Source: Hermatobates lingyangjiaoensis
Taxonomy: Eukaryota; Arthropoda; Insecta; Hemiptera; Hermatobatidae
Assembly: GCA_026182355.1 (NCBI GenBank)
Contig: JAPFBL010000117.1
Location: 248,001 to 312,000, forward strand
Reading direction: 5' to 3'
Length of the DNA: 64,000 bases
Both the position numbers and the translations under genes were made by a program. The first letter of the stretch is position 1, and each line of letters starts with the position of its first letter. The notes under the pieces were generated by a model. That model worked only from the letters and a program-made list of their open reading frames with translations, did not search any database and was not told the DNA's origin. Shown in pieces: positions 56,195-64,000 of this stretch.

Positions 56195-56690
56195 AAGATT
56201 AATGATTGAGGTTGTACCAAGAGTGGATCTACTTCCCAAGAGACAAATAAGTGCTTCTTCTCAAGCTCTCAAAATAATATTAACACCAATATCTATTTGA
56301 GAGCTTTAGAGGAAGCACTTATATGTCTCCTGGGATGTAGATTTGCTCCTTGGCTTAACCTCGATCATTAATTAATCTTTATTTATCATTTTGAAGTATT
56401 TTTAATTCTTATACTTTTCAGTTATAGTTTATTTTTATAATTTTTTTTAATATTTTTCTTATCTTTAAAAAAATGGTATTATTTATGCTAATTTATCCTT
56501 GTCTTCCCTCATTCTGTAAGTTTGCTACACGGATTGAGTGCTACGTAAATGAGACTTCACTTAAGTTTTCCCTTGTCTTCGGAGAGATTTACATCTTTCT
56601 ACCTGATGACGAGTCAGTCAAAATATAGTATTGAGTTTTTGTGAACTTTTTTTTGGTGTTCTTTGTGTGAGTTTAGTTTACGCATATGGT
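56195..56690 (+). mobile_element. PLE endonuclease C-terminus, inverted pair, and 3' end
   Basis: RALEEALICLLGCRFAPW then LNLDH and a stop (56303-56370) is the end of a GIY-YIG protein. 56200-56262 is its reverse complement (AGACAAATAAGTGCTTCTTC), so two copies meet head-to-head. Downstream is an AT-rich 3' part and TACCTGATGACGAGTCAGTC with AAAATATAG (56602-56630), a hammerhead-like core whose GAAA has become CAAA. Related to 36340-36720. Confidence 0.6.
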
Positions 56691-57424
56691 TTTTTATTTT
56701 CTAGCCTCATATATTATTGTAATGTTGGTTTATATTTTGTGATTTTACTGCTTTGCTCGTTCGCAGATCACTAAGCTCAAACATGATGATGTTTACCTAC
56801 GTCTCACTTGGATAGGTGTCCATGGATAACTCTTAAAAATATCCTTTTGACAATATGTCTGATAGACATAAAATTGTAGACTAGTAAACAGCGCTATTGA
56901 TGAAGAGGGAACATCTTTTATCGTGCTTTATAATTTCTGATTCTAGAAAACTTATATTCTGGAATATGTATTGTATGAATACAGGTTATTGCGTGATAAT
57001 ATGTATTTGAATATTGCGTGATTCATGAATTTGGCATATGACGAAATGAATTTCATACCAAAAAATTATTGTTTCCCCCTTTTTGCATGCTTAAATAGAA
57101 AATCATTGTCAATAACAATCAACATAACAATAACTACTTTTATCAATAGAGTTAATCTTAAATCACCAATAATACTATTTGAGGTGCTATTTTTTTCATA
57201 AAATTCAAGAGTTACTAAACATCATTCGAATTTAAAGTGATACTATATAAACGTTCAATTTTTTTTCAAAGTATTCTACTCTTCACATTTGCTACAACGT
57301 TACCTATATATAAAAGCTATAGGTTTTCATTAGTACTAAACTTTAATAATTTGCAATAGGTAAGCTTTACAACCTCTTTTAATACGTTTAAACTTATTTT
57401 TACTCGTTATTGTACTGTAAGTAA

Positions 57425-57960
57425 ATTATAGTGATTATGAAAAAAATTGATCTCAAAATTTGGTTGGATTTATATGTTTTGAGGTCTCCAAAGTTCTTTT
57501 TTGATGTTTTTTTTTTGACGATGTCTATGTGTATGTGTATGGTATCAAAAAGATTATGGCCATGGCATCATGATCGAATTCGAAATGGAGATGGAAATAT
57601 TCAACTTTCGATTTAATTAATCTTTAATATGGGATTAGTTATAACTATTATTTGTTTATTATTATTATCATCATTATTATTATTACATACAATAAAGTTC
57701 AGTGTAGGGCACTCCAGATTTTTTTTGTATGTCAAGTGTGGTGATCATGAAAATGTTGGTCTTTTTTTTGGAGCGGATTTACACTTATTGATTGATGCCT
57801 TCAAAGTTTATTTACGACTTTTTGGGACATGATAGATATCTCGTCTTGTTTGTTTCGGTCATGAGGGGAGGGGATGCAATAGTTTGTGACCACTCTACAG
57901 GTTACACCGTTTTGGTGTATCAAACACATATATCACCCAAAAATTTACTCTTTAGTGAAG
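57425..57960 (-). repeat. Rep-A fragments, reverse orientation
   Basis: AAAAAATTGATCTCAAAATT, TTTTGAGGTCTCCAAAG, GACGATGTCTATGTGTATG, GGGCACTCCAGATTTTTT: diverged reverse copies of Rep-A landmarks. ORFs 57431, 57629 and 57792 lie within and are incidental. Confidence 0.45.
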
Positions 57961-58240
57961 ATATGCTGTATTGTTGTTGGACAATATTTCATAATAAAAA
58001 AGCCATGTTTCTGTTGAATATGTGATTCGGTAATATTTTTTTTTCTCAACAACTCACTCTTGTAGTTAGGGATTGTGATGAAACGAGTATGTATTTCACG
58101 AAAAAAAAAAGATTTAATTTATCTTTAATATGGAATGCAGATATAACAATTATTATTATTTTAATATTAAGGAATACAATGATTTAAGTTGTAATTTTCC
58201 CGACTGGTAATGATCTAAATTAGTTAATTCTTCTGCTATG

Positions 58241-58866
58241 TAATATTATATATACAATTTCATTTAAGGTTTTTTCACATGTGTACACATTGCAGTTTTA
58301 ACGGTGCTTAATGTTAAGAAATTTTTACATTGCTCATCATAGTAAGAATATATTATATTACCATCATAGTAATATTATATATACAATTACATTTAAGGTT
58401 TTTTCACATGTATACACGGTGCAGTTTTAACGGTACTTAATGTTAAGAAATCTTTACATTTCTCATCATAGTAAGAATATATTATATTATCATCATAGTA
58501 ATATTATATATACAATTACATTTAAGGTTTTTTCACATGTGTAACGGTACAGTTTTAACGGTGCTTAATGCTAAGAAATTTTTACATTGCTCATCATAGT
58601 AAGAATATATTATATTATCATCATAGTAATATTATATATACAATTACATTTAAGGTTTTTTCACATGTGTACACGGTGCAGTTTTAACGGTACTTAATGC
58701 TAAGAAATTTTTACATTGCTCATCATAGTAAGAATATATTATATTACCATCATAGTAATATTATATATACAATTACATTTAAGGTTTTTTCACATGTGTA
58801 ACGGTGCAGTTTTAACGGTGCTTAATGTTAAGAAATTTTTTACATTGCTCAACACAGTAAGAATTA
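58241..58866 (+). repeat. Tandem array of a 129-bp unit, about 4.8 copies
   Basis: Units start at 58241, 58370, 58499, 58627 and 58756 with TAATATTATATATACAATT, then TTTAAGGTTTTTTCACATG, CAGTTTTAACGGT.CTTAATG and TTTTTACATTGCTCA. Spacing is 128-129. The last unit is cut after CTCAACACAGTAAG. Confidence 0.95.
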
Positions 58867-58869
58867 AAA

Positions 58870-59700
58870 GTATTATTTTAGAAACAGATGTCACATCTAT
58901 CTAATGCATAAGTTAAATCAATAATTATGACTATTATTAGCACTCATAAAAAATATTCATTACTTATTTAACAGTTTAGAATTAATTCATTATTTTTAAT
59001 TTCACTGAAATCAGTCTAAAAAAAAAATGATAAATATTATTTGTATTTAAAAAGACATCAAGAAAGGAAAATACATACTCATGGTTTATTTTGTAATTTT
59101 CAGTCATTAAAGCTTATAGGTTTAACGTATTTGCATGTTTGATTTCAGAGCAGATTCGCGTGGTGATTATATTTTTTAATCCTCTTTAGCTCTCTCTATA
59201 TTACAATGAGGTGATTATAATATGATAAAACGTTTTTAATTTGCAAACTATTAAGGCTTTTTGGAATTTTTTTAAAGGTATTTACAATTATACATACTGA
59301 TATTAAATTCATTAAATTAAATACATACTGAGTTTAAATATTTCTATCCTATATTCCCTTTTCTGTAGGAAAAATATAAGACTTTATTTACAGAGCAACT
59401 GTAAAATTAATAAAGTCTGTATAAAACTTTATATATTTGTGATTATTATTTTTAGATATTTAAATTTATTGTTTGATTCATTAACAGTAACCCAATTTTT
59501 ACTCCTACAGTTGCTGTCATTGGAGTCCCAAAACAATGCATATAAATTAGATTAACTTGAATGTATAAACAATTGAAAAATCTGGAGTGGCCATCAGCCT
59601 TACTATAAATGAATATGATGACAAACTGTTTGACAATAAATGGTTGGCTTTTTTTTTAATGTGGTTATAGGATATATATAATAGCGTACCCTATAGTACA
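58870..59700. other. AT-rich spacer with a Rep-A trace
   Basis: No gene. 59577-59640 (AATCTGGAGTGGCCATC...CTTACTATAAATGAA) matches the left landmark of Rep-A. Confidence 0.45.
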
Positions 59701-59704
59701 CAAA

Positions 59705-59724
59705 TCAACACATATCTGTGTTGA
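59705..59724. repeat. Perfect hairpin at the edge of the 76-bp satellite
   Basis: TCAACACA TATC TGTGTTGA, 8-bp stem and 4-base loop, 8 bases before the first monomer. Confidence 0.7.
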
Positions 59725-59732
59725 TGCTATAT

Positions 59733-61018
59733 ATCTGACATTGAGTTTTCTTCATGACATGTAACTATTCCTGTCATAAACATGTAGTTTGTTTACAAGA
59801 CTTTATATATCTGACATTGCGTTTTCTTCATGACATGTAACTATTCCTATCATAAACATGTAGTTTGATTACAAGACTTTATACATCTGACATTGCGTTT
59901 TCTTTATGACATGTAACTATTCCTGTCATAAACATGTAGTTTGATTACAAGACTTTATACATCTGACATTGCGTTTTCTTTATGACATGTAACTATTCCT
60001 GTCATAAACATGTAGTTTGTTTACAAGACTTTATACATCTGACATTGCGTTTTCTTCATGACATGTAACTATTCCTATCATAAACATGTAGTTTGATTAC
60101 AAGACTTTATATATCTGACATTGCGTTTTCTTCATGACATGTAACTATTCCTGTCATAAACATGTAGTTTGATTACAAGACTTTATATATCTGACATTGC
60201 GTTTTCTTCATGACATGTAACTATTCCTGTCATAAACATGTAGTTTGATTACAAGACTTTATATATCTGACATTGCGTTTTCTTCATGACATGTAACTAT
60301 TCCTGTCATAAACATGTAGTTTGATTACAAGACTTTATATATCTGACATTGCGTTTTCTTCATGACATGTAACTATTCCTGTCATAAACATGTAGTTTGA
60401 TTACAAGACTTTATATATCTGACATTGCGTTTTCTTCATGACATGTCACTATTCCTGTCATAAACATGTAGTTTGATTACAAGACTTTATATATCTGACA
60501 TTGCGTTTTCTTCATGACATGTAACTATTCCTGTCATAAACATGTAGTTTGTTTACAAGACTTTATATATCTGACATTGCGTTTTCTTCATGACATGTAA
60601 CTATTCCTATCATAAACATGTAGTTTGATTACAAGACTTTATATATCTGACATTGCGTTTTCTTTATGACATGTAACTATTCCTGTCATAAACATGTAGT
60701 TTGATTACAAGACTTTATACATCTGACATTGCGTTTTCTTCATGACATGTAACTATTCCTGTCATAAACATGTAGTTTGATTACAAGACTTTATATATCT
60801 GACATTGCGTTTTCTTCATGACATGTAACTATTCCTGTCATAAACATGTAGTTTGATTACAAGACTTTATATATCTGACATTGCGTTTTCTTCATGACAT
60901 GTAACTATTCCTGTCATAAACATGTAGTTTGTTTACAAGACTTTATATATCTGACATTGCGTTTTTTTCATGACATACAACTATTCCTGTCATAAACATG
61001 TAGTTTGTTTACAAAAGT
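59733..61018 (+). repeat. Tandem satellite, 76-bp unit, 17 monomers
   Basis: Monomers start with ATCTGACATTGCGTTTTC every 76 bases (59733, 59809, 59885 ... 60949). Each contains the dyad ATGACA/TGTCAT separated by 12 bases, and CATG on both sides. Monomers differ at a few positions (CTTCATG/CTTTATG, CCTGTCAT/CCTATCAT, TTTGATT/TTTGTTT, ATATATC/ATACATC). The first and last monomers are the most diverged. Confidence 0.97.
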
Positions 61019-61335
61019 TTAATTATTATTATTTTAATATTAAGAAACACAATTATTTTATTAATTGTAGGACAATGGAGACAAATTGTCTTGTCTTAAT
61101 CCGACAAGACAAGCAAATTTATAACTCGAGACAGTTAGTCAACCATCCATCATTCCCTGGAAAGTGTCAAAGAAATAAATGTTTGATACCCGTTGATTTC
61201 TTACATTTAGTATTTATTCTTCCGAAATACTATATTACTTCATTAAACCAGTTCACATTTTTTTTACTAAATATTTAAAAAAACAGATTTATTTCTTTCG
61301 ATTAACTTAAATAGTTCTAAATCAATGTGATATAT
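61019..61335. other. Spacer after the satellite
   Basis: ORF 60970-61278 (+) starts in the satellite and is not credible as a gene. A phrase GACAAGACAAGCA (about 61104) recurs at 62475, suggesting a shared unrecognised repeat. Confidence 0.35.
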
Positions 61336-61413
61336 GGAGGGCCAGAGTGGGTTTTGAATCCCAGACCTACGCACCCAGAGTTGAGCACATTTTGGGCTAA
61401 CCTGAGCTCCAAT
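61336..61413 (-). mobile_element. tRNA-like SINE head fragment
   Basis: Minus strand: GGAGCTCAGGTTAGCCC (A-box-like) ... GGTCTGGGATTCAAAACCC (B-box GGGATTCAAAACC), ending in TGGCCCTCC. Arms do not form a clean cloverleaf, so it is a SINE head rather than a tRNA gene. Confidence 0.45.
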
Positions 61414-61737
61414 TTTTTTCATAATAGTCAAAACCTAATCATTATATTCAAATTCTTGACCCGTTTAAATTAAGTAATATTGCTTTCTAAGAGCCGAAAT
61501 AACTGTTAAATACTTCAAACATATATCATTTTGTTTATAAATTATAGCAATTTATTTTACATTATCAGTTGAACTTGTCATCAAGTTATTCGGCGATAGA
61601 GATATTATCAATTTGCTGCTTTAATGACAATTAATATTAAATTAATTAATATTACTATAAAATTAATTGTGACCTAGAATTGATATTGTTTTCTATTTCT
61701 ATAGTTTTTCTATTATATTTTCACCATATTCCAATAT

Positions 61738-61960
61738 TTGTTTATATTTCGTTATAGTTCTCTGTGTTATATTTTCAATATGTTTCCTACACTTAGTCCT
61801 AGAGCAAATATAAAGGCTCAGCCTGACCTTTAGGAAAAAAAAATAACAATAAAAAGTACCTGCCTTCTAATATGAAACATATGTACCCCCATACTCTACC
61901 CACGTCCATCCTATTCCCAGTCAGTTGTACCACCGACACTCACCCTTAGGTTCGCATTTT
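61738..61960 (+). mobile_element. PLE 3'-region fragment (family of 22270-22490)
   Basis: GTTTATATTTCGTTATAGTT, TTCCTACACTTAGTCCTAGA, CTACCCACGTCCATCCTATT, TTGTACCACCGACACTCACC: same order as 22275-22485 at lower identity. It stops before the hammerhead part. Confidence 0.7.
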
Positions 61961-63555
61961 AACCAACATTTAAAAATCATGACAAATTTATTACTCGATA
62001 GTATATATTATTCAGCATCGAAGTAAAACATTTTGAGAACAGTTATATACATTATGAAGGTTTGGAAACTGTGTTAGAAATATAAGAAGAACAAGTAATG
62101 TACAGATTATTATTCCTGTGATAGCAAAGTGCATCAAAGGACTAGATCTTTGCGAGAACATTATTTTTATTAGAAAGACGTGATGGTTTTAGATTTAATA
62201 TTAGCATTTATCTCAATCAAATAGTTCTAGGTTAATAAACATAAATTGACGTGTTTGTCTTCCTTGAAGGAAAAAAAAAATTTGAAACAGGAGACAAATA
62301 ACAATAATGGCACTGTCTGACCTTTATAGAGTAGGATGCAGGCAAGGCAAGGGAGAAGCCGTACAGTAAGGTTGAAGTGAATAATGTATCCCTGCTCTTG
62401 TCTCATTATTTAGAAGACAATGCAAAATTTAAACTGGCTGGTTTGGAAGAGGGATCGGCTCGAGACAGATTAATTCGACAAGACAAGCAGGCCTCGCCTT
62501 AGTCATCCCGGCTCCAGGGGAGCCCTTCAGTATTTGACTCCCAGACCTGTCTAAATAACCGCTATATTGTTCAATAAAACATCTAGGCGATTACAATGTC
62601 CCATCACCTTCAACCTCTCTCATTCGCATTCAAGGCTTGCAAATTAAATATAGCAGACAACTAGAATAGGGAGTTGTTCATGTCATCTGAAGACTCTTCA
62701 ATAGCAAACTAAAATGGTTATTTAATAATTAAGTAACAAGAATATATGTAGAACTTGTGGTCATAAACAAATATAAAGTTTGAGGAGAAGACAAATCGAT
62801 GGAAACAGGCTTAGTTAAATGCTAATTTTTTTTGTTTATTATTTAATTCTCTTTTGATAATGAAATTTCTTAAATGGCAGTTTATGTCATAGATATAAAC
62901 TGTCATTTATTTATGTAAATGTATATGACAGTTTATCTTTATGTAAATGAAAGTTGATTTCTTAAATGACTTTATTCAGTAAAAAATGTAATGCACTTGT
63001 ATTAATTAAAATGACGAATCAACTTATTTTTAATACTTTTTTTAAACATAACATGCAATATAATACAGTTTATTTTTTGGTATTACTATTTTATATAAGT
63101 CAAGTGTTTGTAATATTTCAATAAAATAAATGAATTTTCTTTCAAAATTATTTTAATTTTGAAATGATGTATTCTAACATGTCATTTTCAAAAAAAGAAT
63201 AAAATGCATTTTTTTTTTATCACTAAGAAATATTATTTGACCATTATAATATAATTCTATGAGTTACATCTACTAGAAACAACATTTGTAAGTTTATAAT
63301 TCTTCAGCATTTGATGAATTAATCTGTATATTTTTATGACATCTTAGACTAAATGAATTATCAACTCTCAAATAAATATCAAGTAAAAAACTTCAAATTT
63401 TTTCAGGTGCACTTTGTTCGAAAAGGTATTGGTGAAATCTGTTGTAATAACCAATTAAGTTTGATTCAACTTAATTGAAAATACAGTTTTAATAGTTACA
63501 ACTATTAAGGAGAGAGTTGTATGTTTCTGTTATCAGAGGTAGAAAAGAAGTATAA
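61961..63555. other. Spacer; one moderately GC-rich unrecognised repeat
   Basis: 62320-62640 has higher GC and phrases like GGGATCGGCTCGAGACAG and CAGGCCTCGCCTTAGTC, probably a repeat of unknown type. 62874-62910 forms a hairpin (ATGGCAGTTTAT / ATAAACTGTCAT) with a third related block at 62928-62945. The rest is AT-rich. Confidence 0.35.
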
Positions 63556-63561
63556 TCTGGA

Positions 63562-63921
63562 ATGTCATTGGTTTCAAAGTTTGGGTCTACCAGCTACAAA
63601 AAACAACTCCTGTATATAATTTGTATTAATTACATGATTTTTTTTTATAGGAAGGAGAAATATGCAAGAAATCTTCTCGTTATAATGTTACTTCACTTCA
63701 GTGGTCCTGCGTATATCAACATATTCACAGCGATGTTGTCGTCATTCCATTGGTATGTACACCACTCTTTACCTCATTACTTCCTTTGTTTGATAATACT
63801 TCAAACAGTTTTCCAAATAGATTCCATTTACAAAACAATAAGAACACACTTGTTAGTTATAGACCAACATCAAGATGAAAGTATGTTTTCTGCATTTTTT
63901 TTTTTTGACCCGGAATTTTGA
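63562..63921 (+). other. Unrecognised hydrophobic open frame
   Basis: 119 codons, markedly hydrophobic in the middle (LLVIMLLHFSGPAYINIF, LPHYFLCLIILQTVF), which could be two membrane segments. An acceptor-like TTTTTTTTTATAG ends at 63651, so an exon starting there (RKEKYARN...) is conceivable, for example from a membrane receptor. There is no family match I can defend, and AT-rich DNA easily produces such hydrophobic frames. Confidence 0.2.
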
Positions 63922-64000
63922 ATAGTGATTTTTATTTTTTACTGTTGTACTTCAAAGGAAATAACAAGTTTACTTCAAATAAATACTTTATTGTATTTTC

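Noticed and set aside
59733..61018. Regular repeats that might suggest a CRISPR array
   Set aside because: Whole 76-bp units repeat without variable spacers, in a eukaryotic context; it is a satellite.
60970..61278. 102-codon ORF after the satellite
   Set aside because: Begins inside the last satellite monomer and continues into AT-rich DNA without family match.

Overview
The window is strongly AT-rich eukaryotic DNA with very few genes: intron-split coding sequence, AATAAA signals, and dense mobile elements of animal types (Penelope-like elements, hAT, tRNA-derived SINEs, non-LTR retrotransposon tails). It looks like an invertebrate animal, perhaps an arthropod such as a copepod; the sequence does not settle the taxon. 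No bacterial-type operon, CRISPR array or rRNA is visible.

Layout. 1-250 is a promoter-like GC-rich block, or the end of an LTR. 330-772 is a short hAT element with an 8-bp target duplication. 2.9-7.5 kb holds copies of a dispersed repeat (called Rep-A here), one of them split by a MITE at 3574-3944. 7.55-8.2 kb is a nest of Penelope-like element (PLE) ends with a near-perfect 146-bp-arm palindrome. 8735-9532 is a conserved protein-coding exon resembling the F58A4.6-like family of unknown function. From about 13.9 kb a five-exon gene begins whose 142-residue product matches the C-terminal half of the kinetochore protein CENP-K. Its third intron has taken up a decayed ZBED/SCAND3-type hAT transposase, a SINE and a PLE.

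The dominant structure is a head-to-tail tandem duplication of about 8.97 kb (18117-27089 and 27090-36051). The copies are nearly identical and differ mainly at homopolymers and a TA microsatellite. Each copy carries one composite inverted PLE, one PLE end, one Rep-A element, one non-LTR retrotransposon tail and the last two CENP-K exons, so the gene's 3' end is present twice.

36-63.5 kb is mostly AT-rich DNA with Rep-A fragments, a 321-bp SINE with a 15-bp target duplication, more PLE pieces (one with an intact GIY-YIG ORF at 54154-54570), and two tandem arrays: a 129-bp unit (58.24-58.87 kb) and a 76-bp unit (59.73-61.02 kb, 17 monomers).

The strongest unifying observation is that PLE ends of at least six sequence families here carry a hammerhead-ribozyme-like core (CTGANGA, one extra base, a stem-loop, then GAAA or a decayed form of it). 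Most of these lie next to a TA microsatellite, and several sit in inverted pairs.
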